Assembly: GCA_038532435.1 (NCBI GenBank)
Contig: JBCBAP010000046.1
Coordinates: forward strand, 1 to 28,443
Length of the DNA stretch: 28,443 nt
Source of the DNA: JBCBAP01 sp038532435
GTDB taxonomy: Bacteria > Pseudomonadota > Alphaproteobacteria > Rhodobacterales > Rhodobacteraceae
Direction: 5' to 3'
Of this stretch, positions 15,752-22,661 are shown in pieces. The number at the start of each line of letters is the position of its first letter. Position 1 is the stretch's first letter. The position numbers and the translations under genes are program-made. The notes under the pieces were generated by a model that was given only the letters and a program-made list of their open reading frames with translations, was not told where the DNA came from and made no database searches.

Positions 15752-16086
15752 CCCAATCCGTGCTCGTCTCCTACATTGCCCTCGGCCTGATCGGCGCCAT
15801 GATCCTCGGCTGGATCCTGCGCTGGATCTACGGGACGTTCGCCCAGTCCCGCCGCTCCGGCCCCGATGCGCTGGAGGCGCTGACGACGCGGGCATCGACC
15901 GCCGAGGACAAAGAGGCCGCCCTCGCCCGCAAGCTTGCGGAGACGGAGACGGAGCTGCGCGCGGAACTGCGCGAGAAAACGGCGGAGCTCGATGCCGCGA
16001 TGGACGGCCTGCGCCACGCGCGCCAACAGGCCGCCGACTGGCAGGCGGCCTATCAGAATGCGGTCGCCGGTCGGGACGGGGCATGA
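15748..16086 (+). CDS. Membrane-anchored coiled-coil protein, unknown function
   Basis: This 112-residue protein has one N-terminal membrane segment (about residues 6-29, ending in WILRWIYG). It is followed by a charged, heptad-like helix from about residue 45 to 110, rich in Ala, Glu and Arg. It overlaps the OmpA-family gene by 4 bases (ATGA) and the phosphatase gene by 4 bases, so translation of all three is coupled. I do not recognise a named family. The design, a single-pass anchor with a cytoplasmic coiled coil, suits a scaffold or spacer working with the OmpA/BON protein. This is inference from context. Confidence 0.75.
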   Translation: MTQSVLVSYIALGLIGAMILGWILRWIYGTFAQSRRSGPDALEALTTRASTAEDKEAALARKLAETETELRAELREKTAELDAAMDGLRHARQQAADWQAAYQNAVAGRDGA

Positions 16087-16667
16087 CCCGTCTCCTGCGC
16101 TATCTGACCCATACGCAGGTGGTGATCGACCCCGACGTTGCCATCGACCGCTGGCCTCTCAACCAAACCGGACGCGCCCGGCTTGAGGCCGCGCGGTCCG
16201 CCGGGTGGCTCCGAACGGTCACCCGCATCTTGTCCAGCACGGAGACGAAGGCTGTGCAAAGCGCGGACATTCTCGCAGAAGCTCTCGACATGGTGCCCGA
16301 GGCGGTGCCGGGCCTGCACGAGAACGACCGATCCGCTACTGGCTTCCTCCCGTCGGAGGAGTTCGAGCAGACGGCGGACACGTTCTTCGCCGCACCGGAC
16401 CGTTCCGTCCGGGGCTGGGAAACCGCTCGCGATGCGCAGTCCCGGATGGTCAAGAGCGCGAGACCTTTGTGGGAGGCACAGCGGGAGGGTGACCTCCTGC
16501 TGGTGGGACACGGGGCGGTGGGAAGCCTGCTCTGGTGTCATTTGGCGGACCTGCCGATCTCCCGTGACCATGACCAGCGTCCGGGCGGCGGTTGCGTCTG
16601 GACCTACGACCTGGACGCGGGCGCGCCCCGCCATGGATGGCTCCCAGTCGAGGAGATGGAAGACTAG
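16083..16667 (+). CDS. Histidine phosphatase superfamily protein with altered RHG motif
   Basis: This 194-residue protein has the phosphoglycerate-mutase-like fold. The catalytic N-terminal motif, normally RHG, reads THT (9-11) in LRYLTHTQVVID. The nucleophile-equivalent His10 is kept, but the Arg and Gly are not. Other family pieces remain: ILSSTETKAVQSADILAE (about 50-67) and the second-histidine segment LLVGHGAVGSLLW near 140. I recall related Rhodobacteraceae proteins reading THPQ here, so this is a subfamily trait rather than damage. The start at 16083 overlaps the previous stop (ATGA); a longer frame from 15684 runs through the two upstream genes and is not credible. Activity and substrate are unknown. 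Confidence 0.85.
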   Translation: MTRLLRYLTHTQVVIDPDVAIDRWPLNQTGRARLEAARSAGWLRTVTRILSSTETKAVQSADILAEALDMVPEAVPGLHENDRSATGFLPSEEFEQTADTFFAAPDRSVRGWETARDAQSRMVKSARPLWEAQREGDLLLVGHGAVGSLLWCHLADLPISRDHDQRPGGGCVWTYDLDAGAPRHGWLPVEEMED

Positions 16668-16718
16668 CCTTCCGCCTGCGGTGCGACGCAGCGCTGGCCG
16701 ATGCGGTCCATCCGCGAC

Positions 16719-16788
16719 GGGCGCCAATGGCCCGCAGGGCGCGGGGGAATGCGCCGCCGTCAGGCGGTGCTCATTTCGACAGCGGCTG
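16719..16788 (-). repeat. Dispersed structured repeat, copy A (partial)
   Basis: Plus strand: GGGCGCCAA, then hairpin GCCC-GCA-GGGC (16730-16740), GGGGAATG, hairpin CCGCC-GTCA-GGCGG (16754-16767) and TTTCGACAGC. It aligns closely with copy C at 26935-26997 and more loosely with copy B (18233-18290). The second module of copies B and C (GCCTCCGGC...GATATTT) is missing. Its end overlaps the last codons and stop of moaE. Confidence 0.75.
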
Positions 16789-17241
16789 CGGGGACTGCCA
16801 GCGGGCCTCGGCGGACGCATCCGCATCTCGCGCATCGACCCAGCGGCCACCGCCGGGCACCCCTTCCTTCTTCCAGAACGGGGCACGGGTCTTGAGATAG
16901 TCCATGATGAACTCTGCCGCGGCGAAGGCAGCGACCCGGTGCGGTGACGCGGTGGCCACCAGCACGATGCGGTCCCCGGGCTCCAGAGACCCGTGGCGGT
17001 GGATGACCCGAACCGCCTGAAGCGGCCAGCGCGTCTGCGCCTCCGCGACGATGTCGATAAGCGCCTGTTCGGTCATGCCCGGATAGTGTTCGAGGGTCAT
17101 CCCGTCGATGCGCGCATCACCCGCCATGTCGCGCACAAGTCCCGTGAAGGTCACCAGGGCGCCAATGTCGCTCCGGCCGTCGGTCATGCCCGCCACCTCG
17201 GTGCCGATGTCGAAATCCGCCTCCTGCACCGATACGGACAT
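16771..17241 (-). CDS. moaE: Molybdopterin synthase catalytic subunit
   Basis: With thiocarboxylated MoaD it inserts the two dithiolene sulfurs into cyclic pyranopterin monophosphate during molybdenum cofactor synthesis. The product has 156 residues. Active-site positions are visible: R37 in TGLVRD, H101-R102 in SPHR, K117 in DYLKTRAPFWKKE and K124 in the same stretch. It follows moaD with one base between stop and start, in a pgsA-moaD-moaE unit. The C-terminus, ARWQSPQPLSK, runs into dispersed repeat copy A. The last four or so codons and the stop are repeat sequence, so the tail may be longer than in relatives. This should not affect the catalytic core. Confidence 0.95.
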   Translation of the reverse strand: MSVSVQEADFDIGTEVAGMTDGRSDIGALVTFTGLVRDMAGDARIDGMTLEHYPGMTEQALIDIVAEAQTRWPLQAVRVIHRHGSLEPGDRIVLVATASPHRVAAFAAAEFIMDYLKTRAPFWKKEGVPGGGRWVDARDADASAEARWQSPQPLSK

Positions 17242-17242
17242 C

Positions 17243-17488
17243 TCAGCCCCCGGTCATCGGGGGGAAGAACGCAACCTCCCGCACCCCGGCGAGGGGCGCG
17301 TCAAAGTCGGCCATGGCCTGATCGAGGGCCACCCTCAGGGCGGACACATCTTCGAACGCCGCCGCGTAGCGCGGATCGCGACCCCGAAGTTCCTCGACCA
17401 GTTCCGCGACGCTTGCTGCCTCGGTCTCCACGGTTTCCCGCGGCAGTCCGATCCGCTCCCGGACCCAGGCGAAGTAGAGCACATCCAT
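17243..17488 (-). CDS. moaD: Molybdopterin synthase sulfur carrier subunit
   Basis: This 81-residue ubiquitin-like protein carries sulfur as a C-terminal thiocarboxylate to MoaE. The essential Gly-Gly end is present (FFPPMTGG). The N-terminus MDVLYFAWVRERIG is typical of MoaD. The start ATG at 17488 shares a base with the pgsA stop (TGATG), so translation is coupled. The moaE start lies one base after its stop. Adenylation by MoeB, not in this window, would be needed. Confidence 0.95.
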   Translation of the reverse strand: MDVLYFAWVRERIGLPRETVETEAASVAELVEELRGRDPRYAAAFEDVSALRVALDQAMADFDAPLAGVREVAFFPPMTGG

Positions 17489-18153
17489 CAGCCATCCTCC
17501 CGCGCGCGCAGATGGGGCATCGCCTTGGCAAAATAGTCCCATCCGGTGATTGCGGTCAGAATGGCCGCGACCCAGAGCAGGATCAACCCGGCGAGGAAAC
17601 CATAGTTTCCCGCCATCACCAACGGCAGCAGTCCGACAGTGTCGGGCTCCAGCCCTTCGAGGATCGCGTGGTACCGGTCCGGGGTCATGTTGAAATAGAG
17701 CACGTCGTGGGAAAACCGAAGGCCGGAGGCGAGAAGCAGCACGCCCAGCGCCACGAGCTGTACGGTCGTTTTCCATTTGGCGAGCTGGGTGACATCGAGC
17801 TTGATCGCACCCAGATACTCCCGCAGCCCGCTCACCAGAACCTCCCGAAGCAGGATCAGCAGGATGGGCACGACAAGCAGCGGGACCAGTCCGTTCAGGC
17901 CCAGCAACACGGCGCAGACGATGGCGACCATCGCCTTGTCGGCGATCGGGTCGAGCATCTTTCCGAACGCGCTGACCTGGTTGAGCCGCCGCGCGAGCCA
18001 ACCGTCGAAGAAATCGGTGAGGGCCGCGACCACGAAGACGGCAAACGCTGTGTAGTCCGCGAGCGGGCGCGGCAGCAGCAGAAACAGGATGCCGATCAGG
18101 GGTGCGGCAAGCACGCGGGCCAGCGTCAGGATGTTGGGAACGTTCAGGGGCAT
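17488..18153 (-). CDS. pgsA: CDP-diacylglycerol--glycerol-3-phosphate 3-phosphatidyltransferase
   Basis: This inner-membrane enzyme makes phosphatidylglycerol phosphate, the first step toward phosphatidylglycerol and cardiolipin. The 221-residue protein has several membrane segments. It carries the complete CDP-alcohol phosphotransferase signature (DG-x2-AR-x8-G-x3-D-x3-D) between about residues 47 and 69, beginning DGWLARRL and ending MLDPIAD. I chose the ATG at 18153: GGAG stands 5 bases upstream and MPLNVPNILTLAR is the classic N-terminus. A longer frame to 18261 adds an Arg-rich, unlikely extension. It heads the unit pgsA-moaD-moaE; the pairing of lipid and cofactor genes is likely positional only. 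Confidence 0.95.
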   Translation of the reverse strand: MPLNVPNILTLARVLAAPLIGILFLLLPRPLADYTAFAVFVVAALTDFFDGWLARRLNQVSAFGKMLDPIADKAMVAIVCAVLLGLNGLVPLLVVPILLILLREVLVSGLREYLGAIKLDVTQLAKWKTTVQLVALGVLLLASGLRFSHDVLYFNMTPDRYHAILEGLEPDTVGLLPLVMAGNYGFLAGLILLWVAAILTAITGWDYFAKAMPHLRAREDG

Positions 18154-18232
18154 GGCTCTCCGCTCACTCAGGTGCCGCCTTCTATCCCGTTCGTCGCCCG
18201 GTGAAAACCCGTGGCCGCGACCGGGCGGATGC

Positions 18233-18382
18233 CGAACGGAGCGGGGCCGATGGTCCCGCACGCCCCTGTGCCCTTCGGGCGGTTGGCGCTCTTGGCAGGC
18301 GGACCCTCAAGATGGCCACCCGGTGTGCCCGATTGACAATCCGGAGCCTCCGGCAGGGATATTTGAAGCCAGAAGAAGGGGG
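18233..18382 (+). repeat. Dispersed structured repeat, copy B (full, about 150 nt)
   Basis: Module 1: GAACGGAGC, hairpin GCGGG...CCCGC (18241-18259), CCCCTG, hairpin GCCC-TTC-GGGC (18270-18280) and GGTTGGCGC. After a spacer of 55 bases comes module 2 at 18346-18382: GCCTCCGGCAGGGATATTT, then GCC and GAAGAAGGGG. Copy C has the same modules, order and spacing. It lies in the gap between the end of uvrC and the start of pgsA, oriented against both genes. Confidence 0.75.
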
Positions 18383-18388
18383 CCGTGA

Positions 18389-20311
18389 TTACCCGTCGCC
18401 GTTGAAGAAACCATAGATCTGTTCGGCAAGGGCTTCTGAAATACCGGGCACCGACTTGAGGTCGGCAAGACCGGCCCGGGTGACCGCCTTCGCCGATCCG
18501 AAATGGGTGAGCAGGGCACGTTTGCGGGCGGCACCGACGCCGGGCACATCGTCGAGGGGGGTGCGCGTGGTCGCCTTCGCCCGTTTTGCCCGGTGGGTGC
18601 CGATGGCAAAGCGGTGGGCCTCGTCGCGCAGGCGCTGAACGAAGTAGAGCACGGGATCCCTATGGGGCAATGCGAAGGGCTGGCGGAGCCCGGGACGGTA
18701 GAACTCCTCCTTGCCCGCGTCCCGATCAACGCCCTTTGCGACGCCGACGATCTCCACTTCCTCTACCCCGATTTCCGCGAGCGCATCCACAGCGGCGCCG
18801 ACCTGGCCCGCGCCGCCATCGATCAGGACGAGGTCGGGCCACTGGTCGGAATTCCGGTCCGGATCCTCTTTCATCAGCCGGGCGAAGCGGCGTTCCAGCA
18901 CCTCCTTCATCATCCCGAAATCGTCGCCCGGGGTGAGGCTGTCACCCCGTATGTTGAACTTCCGATAGCTCGACTTGAGGAACCCGTCCCGGCCGGCGAC
19001 GATCATCGCCCCCACTGCGTGGGCGCCCTGGATGTGCGAGTTGTCGTAGACCTCGATCCGCTCAGGCGGGGTGTCGAGGGAGAAGGCCTCCGCGAGACCG
19101 TCGAGCAGCTTGGCCTGGGTCGCGCTCTCGGACATCTTGCGCGCCAGCGCCTCCCGCGCGTTGCGCTCCGCCTGCTCGACGAGGGTGCGTTTCTCCCCCC
19201 GCTGGGGCACGGACAGCGCAACCTTCCGCCCGAGCTGCAGGGTGAGCGCCTCGGTCAGGAGGTCGTCATTCTGCACCGGATGGGAGAGCAGGATCAGCTT
19301 CGCGGGATCCTTGTTGCCGTAGAACTGCGCGATGAAGGCCTCGAGAACTTCGCCCGGATCCTCGTTTCCGCCGGTGCGGGGGAAATAGGCGCGGTTCCCC
19401 CAATTCTGGTTCGCGCGGAAGAAGAAGACCTGCACGCAGGCCTGACCGTCCGCCTGGTGGAGCGCGATGACGTCCGCCTCCTCCACCCCGTCCGGGTTGA
19501 TCCCCTGGTTCGACTGGACATGGGCCATGGCGCGGATGCGGTCGCGAAGGGCGGCGGCGCGCTCGAACTCCATGGCGCGGGAGGCCTCCGCCATCTCCGC
19601 CGCGAGGTCCTCCTGCACCTTCGTGGATTTGCCCTGCAGGAAGCTGTCCGCGTCGCGCACAAGAGCTGCGTAATCCGCCTCCCCGATATAGCCGACGCAG
19701 GGGGCGGAGCAGCGCTTGATCTGATAGAGCAGGCAGGGCCGGGTGCGGCTGTCGAACATGCTATCCGAACAGTTCCGCAGCAGGAACGCCTTCTGGAGCT
19801 GATTGAGCGTGCGGTTCACGGAGCCGGCGGAGGCGAAGGGCCCGTAGTACTTTCCCCTTTCGCGTTTGGCCCCCCGGTGTTTCTTGATCTGGGGAAACGC
19901 GGTTTCCTGACTGACCAGGATATTGGGGAAGCTCTTGTCGTCACGCAGCAGCACATTGTAGCGGGGCTTGAGCTGCTTGATCAGGTTCTGTTCGAGGAGA
20001 AGCGCCTCGGTTTCCGTCTCTGTTGTCAGGAACATCATGGAGGCGGTGGAGGAGATCATGCGGCCGATGCGGGCGGAATGGCCGGTGAGCTTCGCATAGC
20101 TCGAGACCCGCTTGCGCAGGGAGCGGGCCTTGCCGACATAGAGCACGTCCGCCTTCGCATCGAGCATGCGGTAGACGCCCGGTCGGTCATCGAGAGATTT
20201 GAGATAGCGGCGGATGACGGCGGGGCCGGTCGGAACGCGGCCAGGCTCCGGCGCCGCCGCACCCTCCTCCTCAAACCCGGTGAGATCCTGTTCCTCGCCC
20301 TCAGAATGCAT
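18389..20311 (-). CDS. uvrC: Excinuclease ABC subunit C
   Basis: UvrC makes both incisions around bulky DNA lesions in nucleotide excision repair, after UvrB loading by UvrA. All domains are present in 640 residues: a GIY-YIG nuclease for the 3' cut (GVY 45-47, YVGKARSLRKR 58-68), a Cys-rich segment (CLLYQIKRCSAPCVGY), the UvrB-binding UVR helix pair (EMAEASRAMEFERAAALRDR), an RNase H-like nuclease for the 5' cut (VYDNSHIQG near 415, LVLIDGGAGQ near 493), and C-terminal helix-hairpin-helix motifs (DVPGVGAARKRALL, LKSVPGISEALAEQI). An acidic extension of about 28 residues precedes the nuclease. AGGAG lies 12 bases before the ATG, longer than ideal, so the exact start is slightly uncertain. Confidence 0.97.
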   Translation of the reverse strand: MHSEGEEQDLTGFEEEGAAAPEPGRVPTGPAVIRRYLKSLDDRPGVYRMLDAKADVLYVGKARSLRKRVSSYAKLTGHSARIGRMISSTASMMFLTTETETEALLLEQNLIKQLKPRYNVLLRDDKSFPNILVSQETAFPQIKKHRGAKRERGKYYGPFASAGSVNRTLNQLQKAFLLRNCSDSMFDSRTRPCLLYQIKRCSAPCVGYIGEADYAALVRDADSFLQGKSTKVQEDLAAEMAEASRAMEFERAAALRDRIRAMAHVQSNQGINPDGVEEADVIALHQADGQACVQVFFFRANQNWGNRAYFPRTGGNEDPGEVLEAFIAQFYGNKDPAKLILLSHPVQNDDLLTEALTLQLGRKVALSVPQRGEKRTLVEQAERNAREALARKMSESATQAKLLDGLAEAFSLDTPPERIEVYDNSHIQGAHAVGAMIVAGRDGFLKSSYRKFNIRGDSLTPGDDFGMMKEVLERRFARLMKEDPDRNSDQWPDLVLIDGGAGQVGAAVDALAEIGVEEVEIVGVAKGVDRDAGKEEFYRPGLRQPFALPHRDPVLYFVQRLRDEAHRFAIGTHRAKRAKATTRTPLDDVPGVGAARKRALLTHFGSAKAVTRAGLADLKSVPGISEALAEQIYGFFNGDG

Positions 20312-20392
20312 GCGGATTAGTCACTCCTGATTCCTTGCCCCTGGCTGCATCGGAGAGATGCCGGTTTCAACCCTTAACATTTCCCCAGCTTC

Positions 20393-20401
20393 TGTGGATA
20401 A
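20393..20401 (-). promoter_or_regulatory. Perfect DnaA-box sequence
   Basis: TTATCCACA on the minus strand is an exact match to the high-affinity DnaA box. It stands alone, without the cluster expected of an origin. It lies 82 bases before the uvrC start. It may let DnaA affect uvrC expression, or be chance. Confidence 0.45.
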
Positions 20402-20461
20402 GTCTGGGGACAGGTTTTCGAGCAGTGCGATTTGGCCCGTAAAATCAGGCCCCGCCGCGAA

Positions 20462-20480
20462 TTGCCCAAATCTTGGGCAA
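20462..20480. repeat. Perfect inverted repeat with 3-base loop
   Basis: TTGCCCAA-ATC-TTGGGCAA has 8-bp arms. It could be a regulator binding site or a weak terminator of the SDR transcript; on the minus strand it is followed only by TTCG. Which of these applies cannot be decided from the sequence. Confidence 0.4.
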
Positions 20481-20613
20481 AATACCAAGATACTGATTTT
20501 GAAGCATAATTTTCTTGGTTTCACGTAGAACTTTGAAATTCCTCACAGAATCTTTACCAATTTGTGACGAAGCTGCGTCAAGTGGAAAAGACCGCCCTGC
20601 CCCGTCGTCAGGG

Positions 20614-21399
20614 TCACTCCACACCTAGCACATCCGGGGTTTTCCAGGCCAGATGCTGCCCACCATCCATGCACAAAAGCTGGCCTGTAAAGCCCGGCAC
20701 GGACAGGATAAATCGCATCGCCGCACAGATCTCCCCCGGGTCCGATCCACGCTCGAGAATCGTAGCTGCACGCTGGTCGGCGAAGTGCTGGGCGCTCTGC
20801 CGCTCGCCCTGCATGGTCGGTCCGGGACCGATGCCATTGACCCTCACCCGCGGGGCAAGACCCTGTGCTGCGGTCTGGGTGAACGCCCACAGCCCGGCCT
20901 TCGCGATGGAGTAGGTCATGAACTCCGGCGTCGGCTTGCGCACCCGCATGTCGATCATGTTGATAATCGCGGCCTGGGCCACGGGCTCTCCGGCCGCGTC
21001 GATGAACGCTGCGGGCGCTTGAGCGGCGAAGGTCTGGGCGAGTTGGAAGGGGGCCCGCAGGTTCGAGCCGATGGAGCGCTCCCAGCTTTCCATCGTGGCA
21101 CTCTCGATTGTGTCATATTCGAAGATCGAGGCGTTGTTGATCAAGAGCGTGAGCGGTCGACCGATTGCCTCCACGGCCCGCGACACGAGCCCTGCAGTTT
21201 CCTTCTCGGACAGGAGGTCCGCGCCGAGAGTGACTGCAGTCACGCCGTGGGACGCGCATTCCTGCGCGACCTCCTCTGCCCGTGCGGTACCGCTGTTGTA
21301 GTGGATCACGATATCCCAGCCCGTTGCGGCGAGATCGAGCGCCATCGCCCGTCCCAGCCGCTTTGACGCGCCGGTTATGAGTGCTGCCCCAGGTGTCAT
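20614..21399 (-). CDS. Short-chain dehydrogenase, pteridine reductase/FolM-like
   Basis: This 261-residue NADPH-dependent Rossmann oxidoreductase has the cofactor loop TGASKRLGRA (9-18), which reads KRLG rather than the usual xGIG. It also has NNAS (about 89-92) instead of NNAG, and the catalytic YSIAK. KRLG, HYN and NNAS are features I associate with pteridine reductases (PTR1) and dihydromonapterin reductase FolM. A role in reducing pterins or folates is therefore likely, though no folate gene is adjacent. GAGGAT precedes the ATG closely. It follows the antiporter gene by 19 bases on the same strand, so the two are probably cotranscribed. Confidence 0.85.
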   Translation of the reverse strand: MTPGAALITGASKRLGRAMALDLAATGWDIVIHYNSGTARAEEVAQECASHGVTAVTLGADLLSEKETAGLVSRAVEAIGRPLTLLINNASIFEYDTIESATMESWERSIGSNLRAPFQLAQTFAAQAPAAFIDAAGEPVAQAAIINMIDMRVRKPTPEFMTYSIAKAGLWAFTQTAAQGLAPRVRVNGIGPGPTMQGERQSAQHFADQRAATILERGSDPGEICAAMRFILSVPGFTGQLLCMDGGQHLAWKTPDVLGVE

Positions 21400-21418
21400 C
21401 GGATCCTCGTCTGCAATG

Positions 21419-22375
21419 TCAGTGCGTTGTGAGGATCACCCCCACGTAGAGCGCATATAGCCCTACGAGCGCAAAGCCCCAGCGTCGGGTGATGTTGCTC
21501 CAGTGCAGAACGAACGGGACGATCAGAAGGGAGCTGCCGAGCATCACCCAGAGGTCGACCTCCAGGAACCCTTTCGGCACCGGCAGGGAGCCGAACATGC
21601 TGGCGATGCCCATGATGGCGAGCAGGTTGAAAAGGTTCGATCCGATCACATTGCCCAGCACGACATCCGCCTGTTTGCGCAATGTTGCCATGACCGTGGT
21701 CGCAAGCTCCGGCAACGAGGTGCCGATCGCCACAAGCGTCAGACCTATGACCGCCTCGGACACCCCGAGTTCCAGCGCGATGCCCCGCGCACCGTCGATC
21801 AGCAGGTTGGCGCCGGACGGCAGGCCAAGCAGGCCCAGGACGATGAAGAGCGCGATCTTCCACCGCGGCATGTCGGGATCCGCATCCTCGAGCTCCTCGA
21901 GATCCAAGTCGCCGCCCCCGCGCTCTCCCCGGGCCTCCTTCGCCGTGCGGTAGGCGTCATGGAGTACGTAGAAGAGCACCAGCAGCATGACGATCCCGTG
22001 CCACCAGCGCAGCGGCCCGAAGAAACAGAGAAGTATGAACAGGATCGTCGCCCCGATCATCATGTAGTAGGTGCGCGATGTCTCGAATTCCTTGGTGAGG
22101 ATCGGCGTGAGGATCGCGGGTACGCCGAGGACCAGGAGGATGTTCGCGATGTTGGACCCGACGACGTTACCGAACGCGATGCCCGGGGCATCCTCCAAAA
22201 CCGCCTGCACCGCGATCAGAAGCTCGGGCGCGGAGGTGCCGAACGCCACGATGGTCAGGCTGACCACCAACGCAGGGATCCCGAGGCGGAGGCTCAACGC
22301 CACGGCGCCCCGAACCAGCACGTCCCCGGCAAGCAGGAGGAGCACCAGACCGGCGGCCGCTAAGATAAGATCCAT
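21419..22375 (-). CDS. Calcium/sodium antiporter, CaCA family (YrbG-like)
   Basis: This 318-residue inner-membrane cation exchanger is made of two inverted halves, each with the family's alpha repeat. Repeat 1 is VAFGTSAPELL (43-53) followed by GNVVGSNIANIL (69-80). Repeat 2 is VAIGTSLPELA followed by GNVIGSNLFNLL, near residues 226-262. The Glu in each GTSxPEL segment coordinates the cation. An acidic cytoplasmic loop (DLDLEELEDADPD, about 156-168) separates the halves. It probably expels Ca2+ in exchange for Na+ or H+. Both halves are intact. It stands upstream of the SDR gene with a 19-base gap. Confidence 0.93.
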   Translation of the reverse strand: MDLILAAAGLVLLLLAGDVLVRGAVALSLRLGIPALVVSLTIVAFGTSAPELLIAVQAVLEDAPGIAFGNVVGSNIANILLVLGVPAILTPILTKEFETSRTYYMMIGATILFILLCFFGPLRWWHGIVMLLVLFYVLHDAYRTAKEARGERGGGDLDLEELEDADPDMPRWKIALFIVLGLLGLPSGANLLIDGARGIALELGVSEAVIGLTLVAIGTSLPELATTVMATLRKQADVVLGNVIGSNLFNLLAIMGIASMFGSLPVPKGFLEVDLWVMLGSSLLIVPFVLHWSNITRRWGFALVGLYALYVGVILTTH

Positions 22376-22427
22376 GTTGGTGCCTTATGTCCCGCGTGTG
22401 TCCGCACTGTTGTGGCGATATATAGCG

Positions 22428-22451
22428 CCGACCCCTTCAGGAGAAGGTCGG
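22428..22451 (-). terminator. Hairpin after the small Cys-rich gene, possible terminator
   Basis: CCGA+CCTTC pairs with GAAGG+TCGG around a 4-base loop with a 2-base bulge. It lies between the stop at 22460 and the antiporter start. On the minus strand it is followed by GCGCTATATAT rather than a T-run; that TATATA could instead be the -10 of the antiporter promoter. Confidence 0.35.
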
Positions 22452-22459
22452 AAAGCATA

Positions 22460-22657
22460 TCAGGGGGGAGGAGAGCGGTCTTCGACGCAAGGGCACGGGC
22501 TGCTGCCGATCCGATAGCGACCGCAGGATGTGCATTTCCGCGCAAACGCAACCTTGCCGGGAGGCTTTGCTCCGCCCTGTCCACCACGGCGAAGTTTGCC
22601 GAACATCGCGAGGATCATCATCCCCGCGAGAAACAGCATGATGATCTTTACCAGCAT
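22460..22657 (-). CDS. Tiny membrane protein with CxxC...CxC motif
   Basis: This 65-residue protein has an N-terminal membrane helix (about 3-19, MILAMFG at its end) and a basic linker. A short tail holds four cysteines, C42-x2-C45 and C55-x-C57, in TSCGRYRIGSSPCPC, and resembles a zinc ribbon knuckle. The start lies 4 bases after the S49 peptidase stop, with no independent ribosome site, so it is probably translated by coupling. I recall similar small proteins in Rhodobacteraceae genomes without a known function. The ordered cysteines, the membrane helix and the tight spacing argue that it is real. It may be a partner or anchor for the adjacent peptidase, which itself lacks a membrane segment. 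Confidence 0.75.
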   Translation of the reverse strand: MLVKIIMLFLAGMMILAMFGKLRRGGQGGAKPPGKVAFARKCTSCGRYRIGSSPCPCVEDRSPPP

Positions 22658-22661
22658 CGCG

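Larger units (their letters stand above)
20312..20613. other. AT-richer intergenic region upstream of uvrC
   Basis: These 302 bases lie between the stop of the SDR gene and the start of uvrC, both on the minus strand, and are clearly less GC-rich than their surroundings. They hold a DnaA-box sequence (20393-20401) and a perfect inverted repeat (20462-20480). A TTGACG (minus strand, 20581 to 20576) could be a -35 element but has no good -10. A 67-residue minus-strand frame (20321-20524) shows no family features and is not called. The region probably contains the uvrC promoter and the end of the SDR transcript. Confidence 0.5.

Noticed and set aside
18503..20320. Plus-strand open frame of 605 codons opposite uvrC
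   Set aside because: Antisense shadow; uvrC has all expected domains in the other strand.
20393..20480. Replication origin
   Set aside because: Only one DnaA box is present, with no box cluster, no AT-rich 13-mers and no dnaA, hemE or parAB nearby.
20321..20524. Minus-strand 67-codon frame upstream of uvrC
   Set aside because: It runs through the DnaA box and inverted repeat in intergenic DNA and shows no protein features.
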